Under the pieces are notes generated by a model. That model was not told the origin of the DNA. It did no database searches and was given only the letters and a program-made list of their open reading frames with translations. From NCBI GenBank assembly GCA_040752595.1, contig JBFMGX010000028.1:60783-124782 (forward strand): a DNA stretch of 64,000 bases. The letters run 5' to 3'. Below, piece after piece: positions 45,496 through 54,539 of the stretch (positions are counted from its first letter, which is position 1; each line of letters begins with the position of its first letter). The position numbers and the translations under genes were made by a program. The stretch is from Candidatus Zixiibacteriota bacterium. GTDB taxonomy: Bacteria; Zixibacteria; MSB-5A5; WJJR01.

Positions 45496-46794
45496 GTGCT
45501 TGTTCCGCACGACAACGAGTTAGAAGTCGGGGCAAGGCACCCGTTATCGCGACGGGAGTTTCTGCTTTGGACGTCGCGTGCGGGCCTGGCATTGGGAGGC
45601 GTCGGGTTGGCGTTGACATGCCCCGGCTGGCTCGAGTGGCTGAGCCAGCCGGCTCTGGCCGGCGTAGACTCAGAGCCGTTCAATGTCGCCCTCTTGCGTG
45701 ATGCGCCGCTGGCGCGTTACTGGGTCGCGGCAAATGCTCCGGGAACCTCATGCCTGACCTGCCATGCCGCCGGTGACAGCGTTTCCGGTGATCGGCACGT
45801 TCACGCCAACGGGATCGTCAAGTGCCTGTTGTGCGCCCGGGGCTGTGTCATACGGGAGGGCGAACGCGGCGGCTGTCGCGCCCGCATGAATCTGAACGGC
45901 GAGCTACGCACTCTCGTGTACGGCCGTCCCATCACCGTCCACATCGACCCGATCGAGAAAAAGCCGTTCTATCACTTCCTTCCCGGATCGGCGGCATTCT
46001 CACTGGCGACCGCGGGCTGCCCGCTGCACTGTAAGTTCTGTCAGAATTGGGAGATCTCGCAGGCGCGGCCGGAAGACTACGCCGGACCATACACGCCTCC
46101 GGACACGATCGTGGCCAAGGCCGCGCGTCCCGATGTGCAAGTGATCGCCTTCACCTACAATGAACCGACCGTGTTCACGGAGTACCTCACCGATATTGCC
46201 CGTCTCGCCCGGCCGCATGGGATTCCCTGTGTGCTGGTCAGTTGCGGATTCATGAATGAAGCGCCGCTGACCGAGATGTGTTCGGTCCTCCGCGCGATCA
46301 AGATCGACCTGAAGGGGTTCAGTCCGGAGTTCTACCAGCGCGTGTGCAGCGCCGAGTTGGCGCCGGTCCTGCGCAGTATCAAGCAGGTTGCGCGCAGCGG
46401 CGTCCACCTGGAAATCGTCAATCTCGTGGTGCCGAGCTTGAACGACTCGGAGACCATGATGACCGACCTGGTGAAGTGGGTGATGGGGGAACTGGGCCCC
46501 GATGTCCCCGTGCATTTCACCCGTTTCCATCCCGACTACCAGATGCTGAACCTGCCCCCCACTCCGGTCGGGACGCTGGAACGTGCTTACGCGATCGCCC
46601 GTGAGGCCGGCATGCACTACCCTTATGTCGGGAATGTCCCCGGCCATCCCGGCGACAACACGTACTGTCCCCAGTGCGGGCGCGCGGTCATCGAGCGCAG
46701 TGGTTTCTTCATCAGTGCCATGAACATCGGGGACGGACGGTGCCGATACTGTCGCGAGCCGATCGCCGGTGTGTGGAGTTTATCCCATGATTAG
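45496..46794 (+). CDS. AmmeMemoRadiSam system radical SAM enzyme with Tat signal and extra CxxCH
   Basis: A 432-residue radical SAM protein. The cluster motif is C175-PLH-C179-KF-C182 within TAGCPLHCKFCQNW. Upstream lies the diagnostic AmrS segment KCLLCARGCVIREGERGGCRARMNLNGELRTLVYG (C110, C113) and downstream a C-terminal CPQCG...CRYC zinc-ribbon-like end. The GTG at 45496 is fixed by a perfect AGGAGG six bases upstream, giving an N terminus with SR19R20EFLLWTSRAGLALGG, a twin-arginine signal. Between it and the enzyme sits C86-LTC89-H90, a CxxCH as in c-type hemes. The gene overlaps the Memo-AMMECR1 gene by eight bases. Substrate unknown; export is predicted. Confidence 0.88.
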   Translation: MLVPHDNELEVGARHPLSRREFLLWTSRAGLALGGVGLALTCPGWLEWLSQPALAGVDSEPFNVALLRDAPLARYWVAANAPGTSCLTCHAAGDSVSGDRHVHANGIVKCLLCARGCVIREGERGGCRARMNLNGELRTLVYGRPITVHIDPIEKKPFYHFLPGSAAFSLATAGCPLHCKFCQNWEISQARPEDYAGPYTPPDTIVAKAARPDVQVIAFTYNEPTVFTEYLTDIARLARPHGIPCVLVSCGFMNEAPLTEMCSVLRAIKIDLKGFSPEFYQRVCSAELAPVLRSIKQVARSGVHLEIVNLVVPSLNDSETMMTDLVKWVMGELGPDVPVHFTRFHPDYQMLNLPPTPVGTLERAYAIAREAGMHYPYVGNVPGHPGDNTYCPQCGRAVIERSGFFISAMNIGDGRCRYCREPIAGVWSLSHD

Positions 46795-48430
46795 GCGTGA
46801 TGAGAGCATCGCTCATCCTCCCGGTCGTCACGATGGATCGTCCCGATCTGTCGCGGTGACCCGTCCGGTGTCTGCGCTTCAGCGCACGGCGCATGGCCCC
46901 ATCGGTGTAGTCCTGGCTTGCGTCGTTTCTGTCGCGTTGGGATGGAACGCGTCCCCGGTCCGCGCGGGCGGCGACCACATCCGCCCTCCTGCCGTGGCCG
47001 GTCAATTCTACCCGGCTGATTCCACCGTGTTGGCGCGCGCCGTCGATTGCTATTTCGAGGACGCGATCATACCGCTCGCCGAGCGACCGATTGCGTTGAT
47101 TGCGCCGCACGCCGGATACATTTACTCCGGCCAGATCGCGGCCGACGCGTTCTGCCAGGCATCGTCCTTTGACTACGACGTCATAGTACTTCTGGGAACC
47201 AACCATACAGTGCCGCGGTTCAGTGGTGTCTCCGTCTATGCCGAGGGCGCATTCCGCACGCCGTTGGGCGATGTCCCGGTGGCTCGCGATCTGGCGGCGC
47301 GTCTGCTGGCGACCGACAAGGACGTCACATTCATTGAATCCGTCCACGCCCGCGAGCACTCCATCGAAGTCCTGCTTCCCTTTGTGCAGCGGCTGTTTCC
47401 TCACGTGCCGATTCTCCCAGCCGTCATCGGGGAGCCCGATTTGGCGCTCTGCACGCGTTTCGGCGAGGCCCTGGCCGCGTCGCTGGCGGGACGGCGGCCC
47501 TTGATCGTCGCCAGTTCCGATCTGTCCCACTATCCCGACTATGAAGACGCGCGGCGGATCGATCGCGAGACCATACGGGCCATTCTCACTCTGGATGCCG
47601 ACTCGATACATCAGACGTTGGGGCGGTTGGTGCGGAGGAATGTTGCGAACCTGGTGACCTGCGCCTGCGGCGAGGCGCCGATCATGGTCGCCGCCGTCGC
47701 CGCCCGCCATCTCGGCGCACACGGCGCCCGCCTGATCAGTCGGGCCAATTCCGGGGAAACAGCGCTCGCGGACCGCACGCGGGTCGTCGGCTATGCCGCC
47801 ATCGCCATCGTCCGAGACTCTCTCGCCGACAACGGTATCACGATCGCCGAAAGTGGATTGACTCCGGCCGATACTCCCGTGTTGACTCCTGAGGGCAAGC
47901 GAACGCTCTTGCGCTTTGCCCGCAAGACCATCCGGCAGTTCCTGGAAACCGAGACCGCGCCATTGGCGCGGGGAGACGACCCGGATCTGCTTCGCGGCGC
48001 CGGCGTGTTTGTCACACTCAAAGAGCGCGGCGAACTGCGCGGCTGCATCGGGCATATGGCAGCGGACCTTCCCCTCGAACAAGCGGTCGGCTACTGTGCC
48101 CTGCAGGCGGCGTTCAATGACCGGCGTTTCCCACCGTTGGAGCCGGAAGAGTTGCCGCAAGCACAGATTGAGATTTCCATCCTGACCCCCTATCGGCCGG
48201 TGTCTTCGTACGAGGACATCCAAGTCGGCCGCGACGGCGTTCTGCTCGAAAAGGACGGCCGCTCGGCTGTCTTCCTCCCGCAAGTGGCGACGGAACAGGG
48301 CTGGGACCGCGATCAGATGCTCGAGCAGCTTTGTGCCAAAGCCGGCCTGCCGCGCGACGCGTGGCGGACCGGCGCGAGATTCCAGACATTCCAAGCCAAG
48401 GTGTTCAGCGAGTCGGATTTCGACCGCTGA
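46787..48430 (+). CDS. Memo-AMMECR1 fusion (AmmeMemoRadiSam proteins B and A), predicted exported
   Basis: A 547-residue fusion. Residues about 62-340 are the Memo domain with its conserved metal-site and active-cleft motifs PHAGYIYSG, GTNHTVPRFSG, HAREHSIEVLLPF, SSDLSHYPDYEDA and TCACGEAPI. Residues about 375-545 are AMMECR1, with GVFVTLKERGELRGCIGHM and PYRPV. The N terminus carries a hydrophobic stretch GPIGVVLACVVSVALGW (37-53) followed by NASPVRA-GG, which looks like a signal peptide, so the protein probably leaves the cytoplasm. The initiator may be the ATG at 46787 or a GTG at 46856. It is coupled to the radical SAM gene by overlap. The reaction of this widespread trio is unknown. Confidence 0.88.
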   Translation: MIRRDESIAHPPGRHDGSSRSVAVTRPVSALQRTAHGPIGVVLACVVSVALGWNASPVRAGGDHIRPPAVAGQFYPADSTVLARAVDCYFEDAIIPLAERPIALIAPHAGYIYSGQIAADAFCQASSFDYDVIVLLGTNHTVPRFSGVSVYAEGAFRTPLGDVPVARDLAARLLATDKDVTFIESVHAREHSIEVLLPFVQRLFPHVPILPAVIGEPDLALCTRFGEALAASLAGRRPLIVASSDLSHYPDYEDARRIDRETIRAILTLDADSIHQTLGRLVRRNVANLVTCACGEAPIMVAAVAARHLGAHGARLISRANSGETALADRTRVVGYAAIAIVRDSLADNGITIAESGLTPADTPVLTPEGKRTLLRFARKTIRQFLETETAPLARGDDPDLLRGAGVFVTLKERGELRGCIGHMAADLPLEQAVGYCALQAAFNDRRFPPLEPEELPQAQIEISILTPYRPVSSYEDIQVGRDGVLLEKDGRSAVFLPQVATEQGWDRDQMLEQLCAKAGLPRDAWRTGARFQTFQAKVFSESDFDR

Positions 48431-48446
48431 GGTCGTCGGGCCGACC

Positions 48447-50603
48447 GTGGCTCTCATCCTCTTCACCATCGGCTTCGTCTCGATCCTGGGACAGGTAGGG
48501 CTCCTGCGCGAACTCAATGTCGCATTCTATGGCGTGGAGCTCATCTATCTCCTGGCCATGGGGCTGTGGTTGCTGTGGAGCGGAACCGGCGCTCTGATCG
48601 GACGCCGCAGGAGACCGCCATCGACGACCTGGGTCCACGCGTTGCTCATTCTGTTTGCTGTCCTACTCCCCGTTGATGCGATGGTCATCCGCTGGCTGCG
48701 CGTGATCGCAGGCGGAATACCGGGAACATATCTCCCGATCGGTCGACAACTCATCGCCGCCGCCTTGGTTCTCTGTCCCATTGGCGTCGTCCTCGGCCTG
48801 CTGTTTCGGATGGCCGCCCATCGATATGTCGCCGGGAATCGCACTCTCGCGGCCGCCTACGCCATCGAGAGCGCAGGCGGGTTGCTGGGCGGGCTGGTCG
48901 CAACCCTACTGCTGTCTCTTGGCGTCCAGAATCTCGCGATGATCGCATTCTGCAGTCTGTCGGCCGTCACCGCCGTGCTTGTGTCGCAGGCATTGAAGCG
49001 CCGCTCGACGCGGCAGGTTCTGCTCCTCGTCACGGCCTTGCCGTTTCTGGCGCTGCTGCTCCCACCATCGATTGATCGCGCGCTGACGCGCGTCAATCAC
49101 CCCGACTTGTTGGATACGCGCGATTCTCCCTATGGCCGCATCACGGTCACGCGCCGTGGTGATCAGTTTGTGCTATTCGAGAATGACGCGCTCACCTTCG
49201 AAACTCAGAACGTCGCGTCCGAGGAGATTGCGCATCTGGGAGCATTGCACTGCGCGGCCCCCGAACGCGTCCTGATTCTCGGCGGCGGGTTGGGCGGGCT
49301 CCTGGCTGAGATCCTGAAGCACGCTCCGCAACAGGTGGACTATGTGGAGTTGAACGCCACGTTGCTGGACGAGGCCAAGCAGACTCTGCCCCGGGAGTGT
49401 CTGGCGCCACTGGAGTCCGTGGTCGTGCGCGTTCATGTGGCCGATCCCCGGGAGTTCATCGCGACGGCCCCGCCGTACGATCTGATCCTCGTGGGCATGC
49501 CGGACCCGGCATCCGGGCTCAGCGGCCGCTTCTACACCCAGGAGTTCTTCGCGAGGTGCGCCGCGAAGCTGCGTCGGGGCGGCGTACTGGCGTTCCGGCT
49601 GAGCACTTCGGAGAATATCTGGACGCGATTCGTCATCGACCGGAATGCCAGCATCATTGGTGCGTTGCGCGTGACATTCCCCGATGTCCGCGTCTTCCCG
49701 GCTTCGGCCAACATCGTGGTCGCCTCACCCGGGCCACTGCCGCGCGGCCCCGACGACGTGACCGCCGGGTTACAGCGCCGCGGTCTCCGGACGCGTCTGA
49801 TCACGCCGGCGTACATCAACTACCTGTATACAAACGATCGTTTCGCGGAACTGGCGCACCGTCTCGAGTCGACACCAGCCCCACCGAACACCGATGCGCG
49901 GCCAGTGTGCTACCGTTATGCCGGCATGGTCTGGTTGTCGAAGTTCATTCCTGCGCTGATCAATCGGGATTTCGGGCTACTGATCTTGTCGTCGGCAGTA
50001 CGCCTGACCAGCGTCGGCATCTTGGTGTTCCTCGTCGCCGGCGGTTTCCTGATGGTCCGCCGGCGGCGGATGCTCCGGCCAGTGGCCCTGGTCGGTGTGG
50101 CGGGATTCGCGGGAATGATCCTTGAGTCGTGCATCATCCTCCACTATCAAGTCACGAGCGGCGCTCTCTATCTGAATGTCGGGATTCTGCTGATGGCGGT
50201 GATGGCGGGGTTGGCCATGGGCGCCCCCGCCGTCGGGCGATTGATGGCGGCATCACGCTTGTCAGCGAACGGCGGGAGAGTGATCGGATACGGGCTCTTG
50301 GGAGCCGTCGCTGTGATCGGCGGCGCCTTCGGAGCCCTCATGTCCATAGGGTTGGGCACCAGCTTGCTTGAAGGCACGATACTGCTCGTAGCGATCGGGG
50401 CGCTTGTCTCCGGCCTCTTTGCCTATGCCAGTCTCTGCGGCGTCGAACAGCAGAATCTTGTTGGCCCACTCTACGGGGCCGATCTCCTCGGAGGATTCGC
50501 CGGGGCGGTCCTCGGGAGTCTCGTGCTGATTCCCTTCTCTGGGCTGGTCGAAGCAGCACAGGCAACATCCCTGCTGGCCATGCTGGCGCTGGTCCTCATC
50601 TGA
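48447..50603 (+). CDS. Membrane-embedded spermidine-synthase-like protein
   Basis: A 718-residue protein with about six N-terminal helices (starting ALILFTIGFVSILGQVGLLRELNVAFYG), a central aminopropyltransferase-like Rossmann domain with RVLILGGGLGGLLAEI (near 275) and DLILVGMPDPASGLSGRFYTQEFFARCAAKLRRGGVLAF, and about six C-terminal helices. The usual acidic catalytic residue of spermidine synthases in DLILVDxPDP is replaced by Gly-Met (LVGMPDP), so the classical reaction is doubtful. The GTG at 48447, with a weak GAGGTC upstream and 16 bases after the Memo gene, is the likely start. Context suggests membership in the AmmeMemoRadiSam operon. Confidence 0.78.
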   Translation: MALILFTIGFVSILGQVGLLRELNVAFYGVELIYLLAMGLWLLWSGTGALIGRRRRPPSTTWVHALLILFAVLLPVDAMVIRWLRVIAGGIPGTYLPIGRQLIAAALVLCPIGVVLGLLFRMAAHRYVAGNRTLAAAYAIESAGGLLGGLVATLLLSLGVQNLAMIAFCSLSAVTAVLVSQALKRRSTRQVLLLVTALPFLALLLPPSIDRALTRVNHPDLLDTRDSPYGRITVTRRGDQFVLFENDALTFETQNVASEEIAHLGALHCAAPERVLILGGGLGGLLAEILKHAPQQVDYVELNATLLDEAKQTLPRECLAPLESVVVRVHVADPREFIATAPPYDLILVGMPDPASGLSGRFYTQEFFARCAAKLRRGGVLAFRLSTSENIWTRFVIDRNASIIGALRVTFPDVRVFPASANIVVASPGPLPRGPDDVTAGLQRRGLRTRLITPAYINYLYTNDRFAELAHRLESTPAPPNTDARPVCYRYAGMVWLSKFIPALINRDFGLLILSSAVRLTSVGILVFLVAGGFLMVRRRRMLRPVALVGVAGFAGMILESCIILHYQVTSGALYLNVGILLMAVMAGLAMGAPAVGRLMAASRLSANGGRVIGYGLLGAVAVIGGAFGALMSIGLGTSLLEGTILLVAIGALVSGLFAYASLCGVEQQNLVGPLYGADLLGGFAGAVLGSLVLIPFSGLVEAAQATSLLAMLALVLI

Positions 50604-50710
50604 AGAGACCGTCACCGGGGTAAGCTCCATATTGACCAATTGAATGCTACAAGGTATGCTGGATGGAGGCGGGGCGTGGCGGCAACGCCGAATCGACAAA
50701 GTGGGGCGAT

Positions 50711-51685
50711 ATGAAGAGAGCCATCCTTGCACTCATGATCCTCTCATCGAGCGTCAGAGTATCGCTTGCGGCGCAGGAACGGCTGGCGGTGCTGCCGCTG
50801 CGCGGCATCGGCGTGGATCCCACGACAGCGCAGACGGTCCGCCTGCTGTTGCAGTCGGAGCTGACGCGATTGAAAAAGTACGAGGTTGCATCCGAAACCG
50901 AAATCGCACTCCTGTTGGCCGACAGCAGTTGTTCGGATGCCGCCTGTGCGGCTGGAGTCGGGAGGCAGTTGAAGGTGGCCAAGGTCGTCTTCGGCAGCCT
51001 GAACCGGCTCGGCGAGAAGATCATCTTCCAGTATCACCTTGTCGACGTCTCCTCCGGCAGCACGCTTTTCTCCGATGCGATGAGCGCCCTGCACGTCGAG
51101 GACTTGGATCAGGTGACCAAACGCGTCGCCGTAAGCATCACCGAACAGACTCCGGCTGAGAAGACCGTGGAAGTCGGACGGGTCACCGAGCAGGAGTCGC
51201 TGCAACCGCACGAGCGCAAGGCGAACTCCTCATCGGGAATCGGCGTCGGCTACCTCTATCCGGAGGAGGGGTACGACGACAAGCAGAGTTTCTTCATCTG
51301 GGACTTCCGAAGTCTGTATGAAATCCGGCACGTGGCCGTCGATGCTCTCTTGGGAATCCGGAAGGGGCTGGCGGTGAATGTCGGCGTCATGTACCTGCCG
51401 AGCTTGCGCGATTTCAGTCCCTTTGTCGCCGGCGGACTGGGATTTCATACCGTGGACCACGAGTATCGGTATGATGAGTCCCACCCCTACGACGAACAGG
51501 ACAACAAATCCAGCGGCGGTGTGGAATTCCTCATCAAGGGAGGTCTGTTGGCGTTTCGGACCTACGATTTCCGCGTGATCGCCAACTTCGAGTACAGCCT
51601 TGCTCTCAACGGCGCGCACGACCGCGGATACGTCGTGACCCTCGGCATCATGCGGGCCGGCAAGAAGATCTTCGGCATCTTCTGA
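50711..51685 (+). CDS. TolB/CsgG-like domain protein with C-terminal beta-barrel-like region
   Basis: A 324-residue exported protein (signal MKRAILALMILSSSVRVSLAAQ). Residues about 25-150 form an alpha/beta domain like the N-terminal domain of TolB/CsgG/LpoB. LAVLPLRGIGVDPTTAQTVRLLLQSELTR and the paired-cysteine stretch CSDAACAAGVGRQLKVAKVVFGSLNRLGEKIIFQYHLVDVSSGSTLFSD are typical. After a linker the C-terminal 150 residues alternate aromatic strands (GVGYLYPEEGYDDKQSFFIWDFRS and later GGLLAFRTYDFRVIANFEYSLAL) as in small outer-membrane barrels. The ATG at 50711 matches the signal peptide. Role in envelope assembly or surface signalling is inferred. Confidence 0.6.
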   Translation: MKRAILALMILSSSVRVSLAAQERLAVLPLRGIGVDPTTAQTVRLLLQSELTRLKKYEVASETEIALLLADSSCSDAACAAGVGRQLKVAKVVFGSLNRLGEKIIFQYHLVDVSSGSTLFSDAMSALHVEDLDQVTKRVAVSITEQTPAEKTVEVGRVTEQESLQPHERKANSSSGIGVGYLYPEEGYDDKQSFFIWDFRSLYEIRHVAVDALLGIRKGLAVNVGVMYLPSLRDFSPFVAGGLGFHTVDHEYRYDESHPYDEQDNKSSGGVEFLIKGGLLAFRTYDFRVIANFEYSLALNGAHDRGYVVTLGIMRAGKKIFGIF

Positions 51686-51944
51686 TGTGTCCGGGAATGA
51701 CCGCCTCGGATTGACCTCCCGGGATAACAGCGTGTTGCCATGCGGGGAGGTTCGCGGGCGAACACGGGGTTCGCCCCGGGTGTATCCCGACATCCTGTGT
51801 GCTACTGACCTCGGTCAGTGGCTCTTGTTCCGCACGTCTCATTCATTGATCAAGGTCATGGCGCCGGGGTTCGCCCGGGGACTCTGATCGCAAAGTGATC
51901 CACTCCCCGGTATCGGGGGTCGTATGTTGTGGTGAGAGGTTTCG

Positions 51945-53180
51945 ATGCGGCCCCCCGATTCCGACGAAGTGCGCTGGCTGTTTCTCGACTTGAACTCGTA
52001 CTTTGCCTCCGTCGAGCAGCAGGTCAATCCCAAGTTGCGCGGCCGGCCGGTCGGGATACTCCCCCTGCTGGCCGAGACCTCCTGCTGTATCGCCGCCAGC
52101 CGCGAGGCGAAGAAGTTCGGCATCCGCACCGGGACGCTGGCCCGCGAGGCGCGTCGCCTGTGCCCCGGCATCCACCTGATCGAATCGCGCCCGCAGCGGT
52201 ATGTCGAGTACCACGACAAGATCGTCGCGGCGGTCGAGTCATGCACGCCCGTCACCGCGATTCACTCAATCGATGAAATGGCGTGCCGGTTGAGCCGGGG
52301 CGAACGGGATCCGGCCGCCGCCGTGGCACTGGCGCGGATGATCAAACGCACGATCCATGACACCGTCGGCGAAGTGCTGACGTGCTCCGTCGGTTTGGCG
52401 CCCAACAAGTGGTTGGCCAAGGTGGGCACCGATATGCAGAAACCCGACGGGCTTGTGGTGATCCGGCAACACGACCTCCCCGAGATTCTCTTTACTCTGC
52501 AACCGATCGATCTGCCCGGCATCGGGCCGCGCATGAACAAACGACTCGAGGCACGCGGCATCACCACGGTCAAACGACTCTGCGAGTTGAGCGAGAAGCA
52601 AATGCGGCAACTCTGGGGCGGGATTGTCGGCGAGCGCTTCTGGCACTGGCTGCACGGACATGACATCCCCGACGTGGTGACGCACCAAAGCTCGCTGGGA
52701 CACTCCCATGTCTTGGGGCCGGACGTGCGCAGCGAGGCGGCGGCCTATGGGGTGTTGCAGCGCCTGCTGCACAAGGCGGCGGCACGGCTGCGTCTGGGGA
52801 ATCTGTGGACCACGGGCATGATCGTGTTTGTGAAGTTCTATGGCGACCGCTCCTGGGAGGAGAAGGCCGTCTTCCAGGAGTGTCAGGACACACTGACCCT
52901 GTTGCAGACCCTGCAAGTTCTTTGGCGCAGGCGCCCCTCGTTTGAACACAGCACACCCCAATTGGTCGGGCTCAACCTCGTCGGCCTGGTTCCGGACGAG
53001 CAACACAACCTCCCCCTCCTCGGAGACGGCAAGCGCGAAGCGCTGTCGCGGGCGTTGGATCGCATCAATGCCAAGTACGGCGGCCGGACACTCTACTTCG
53101 GCGGCATTCACGACTATCGTACCACGGCCCCGGTGCGCATCGGCTTCACCAACATCCCCAAGGAGTGCGACTGGGCCTGA
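51945..53180 (+). CDS. Y-family DNA polymerase (Pol IV/ImuB-like)
   Basis: A 411-residue translesion polymerase. The palm motifs are LFLDLNSYFASVEQQ at the N terminus (first catalytic Asp, with Asn in the second acidic position as in many DinB proteins) and the SIDEMACRL motif with both acidic residues (about 108-112). The HhH thumb LPGIGPRMNKRLEARGI (about 189-205) and a little-finger domain follow. GAGAGG lies five bases before the ATG. No obvious beta-clamp binding peptide ends the protein. No LexA-like box is seen upstream. Confidence 0.9.
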   Translation: MRPPDSDEVRWLFLDLNSYFASVEQQVNPKLRGRPVGILPLLAETSCCIAASREAKKFGIRTGTLAREARRLCPGIHLIESRPQRYVEYHDKIVAAVESCTPVTAIHSIDEMACRLSRGERDPAAAVALARMIKRTIHDTVGEVLTCSVGLAPNKWLAKVGTDMQKPDGLVVIRQHDLPEILFTLQPIDLPGIGPRMNKRLEARGITTVKRLCELSEKQMRQLWGGIVGERFWHWLHGHDIPDVVTHQSSLGHSHVLGPDVRSEAAAYGVLQRLLHKAAARLRLGNLWTTGMIVFVKFYGDRSWEEKAVFQECQDTLTLLQTLQVLWRRRPSFEHSTPQLVGLNLVGLVPDEQHNLPLLGDGKREALSRALDRINAKYGGRTLYFGGIHDYRTTAPVRIGFTNIPKECDWA

Positions 53181-53381
53181 GCCCGCCTCACATCGAAACC
53201 ATCACGGATTGAGCCAATCCAGCGAGGGCGCGGCGCTTTTGCGTATATTCATTGATGCGGGCGGCCTTTCCGGCTGCCGATCATCAGATTGTAAGGGCAT
53301 GGGCGGCATCGCACGCCGCGAACTGCTGATCGGACCCGCTGCGGACTTCGGATCGAATCCTCGCAATCCCGGCAAACCACC

Positions 53382-54539
53382 ATGCCAACCGCACCATCGA
53401 CCAGAAACCGCGCCCGCATGTGGCTTCTCTATGCGGGAATCTGGACGCTGGTCGGGCTCTTCTGGGCCACGCGATGGTACTGGCTGTTCAAGGACAGTAA
53501 GACCATGCCGATTACGTGGCTGGAATCGATGTGCCTCGGGCTGGTGGAGTGGTACCTCTGGGGTTTCTTCGCCCTGGCCATCTTCGCGATTTCATCACGA
53601 CTACCATTTCAGAAGTCGCGCTGGTGGCGGCCGCTGCCGATTCATGCCGTCTGCGCGTTGGTGATCAGTCTCGTGCAGCTCCTGCTGTACAATGCCGCCC
53701 AACGGCCGATCGATGAGTACTTCATGCAGCAACCCCCGCCGCCGGAAATGGCCACATTCTGGTCCGGGTATTTCTACATCCTGCGCTCCAAGCTCCACGC
53801 CGCCGTCATGGCGTATGCGCTCATCGCGATGGTGTCATACGCGATCTTGTACTACCGGCGCTACCGCCAGCAGGAACTGCAGGCGGCCGAGTTGTCGACC
53901 CAGTTGGCGCATGCCCGGCTCGACGCGCTCCAATCGCGTTTGCAGCCCCACTTCCTGTTCAACACGCTCCACACGATCTCATCGCTCATGCACGAGGACG
54001 TCGCCGCCGCCGATCTCATGGTGTCGCGGCTCAGCGGACTTCTGCGCCTGGTGCTCCACCACGCCGATCGGCCGACCATCGCGCTGCGCCGGGAGCTGGA
54101 GTTCGTCGAGGCCTACCTGGACATTGAGCGCGTCCGGTTCTCGGATCGGCTGAGAGTCGTCGTCGACGTCGATGCGGCGGCACTCGATGTCCCTGTTCCC
54201 ACGCTCATGTTGCAGCCGCTGGTTGAGAACGCGGTGAGACATGGCGTGGCAGCCGCAACGGATGGAGGCACGGTCCGTGTCGGTGCCCGCCTGGACAACG
54301 GTTATCTCCTGGTCTCGGTGTCGGACAACGGACCGGGTCTGGGGAGTCGGAGCACGGGCGGTTCCGGGCGCGGCATCGGCCTCGCCAGTGTCCGCGAGCG
54401 ATTGCAGAGTTTGTATGGCGAAGACCACATCTTCACCCTGAGCAACAGCGAGGCCGGTGTTTCGGTGTCGATCAGGATTCCCTGCCAATCGGTCGATCCT
54501 GCCGGAGTGCGGAATGATGAAGGTCCTGATCGTCGATGA
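53382..54539 (+). CDS. LytS/YehU-type sensor histidine kinase
   Basis: A 385-residue membrane kinase. Four helices (about 13-35, 48-72, 82-103 and 138-158) precede the His_kinase domain with LQSRLQPHFLFNTLHTISSLM (phospho-acceptor His near 190) and a HATPase domain with LQPLVENAVRHGV, SDNGPGLG and GRGIGLASVRERL. This is the LytS-type histidine kinase class that acts with LytTR regulators. The ATG at 53382 lacks a strong ribosome binding site. The 3' end overlaps the start of the response regulator, so they are co-translated. Ligand unknown. Confidence 0.88.
   Translation: MPTAPSTRNRARMWLLYAGIWTLVGLFWATRWYWLFKDSKTMPITWLESMCLGLVEWYLWGFFALAIFAISSRLPFQKSRWWRPLPIHAVCALVISLVQLLLYNAAQRPIDEYFMQQPPPPEMATFWSGYFYILRSKLHAAVMAYALIAMVSYAILYYRRYRQQELQAAELSTQLAHARLDALQSRLQPHFLFNTLHTISSLMHEDVAAADLMVSRLSGLLRLVLHHADRPTIALRRELEFVEAYLDIERVRFSDRLRVVVDVDAAALDVPVPTLMLQPLVENAVRHGVAAATDGGTVRVGARLDNGYLLVSVSDNGPGLGSRSTGGSGRGIGLASVRERLQSLYGEDHIFTLSNSEAGVSVSIRIPCQSVDPAGVRNDEGPDRR

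Noticed and set aside
46712..48517. Very long minus-strand open frame (601 codons) opposite the Memo-AMMECR1 gene
   Set aside because: The plus strand encodes clear Memo and AMMECR1 motifs over the same span. The minus product is Arg/Gly/His-rich with no family motifs, typical of high-GC antisense frames.
51750..51890. Two GGGGTTCGCCC segments before the Y-family polymerase as a regulatory pair
   Set aside because: They form only short UUCG-type hairpins, differ in flanks and do not resemble a LexA box; chance in GC-rich sequence is likely.
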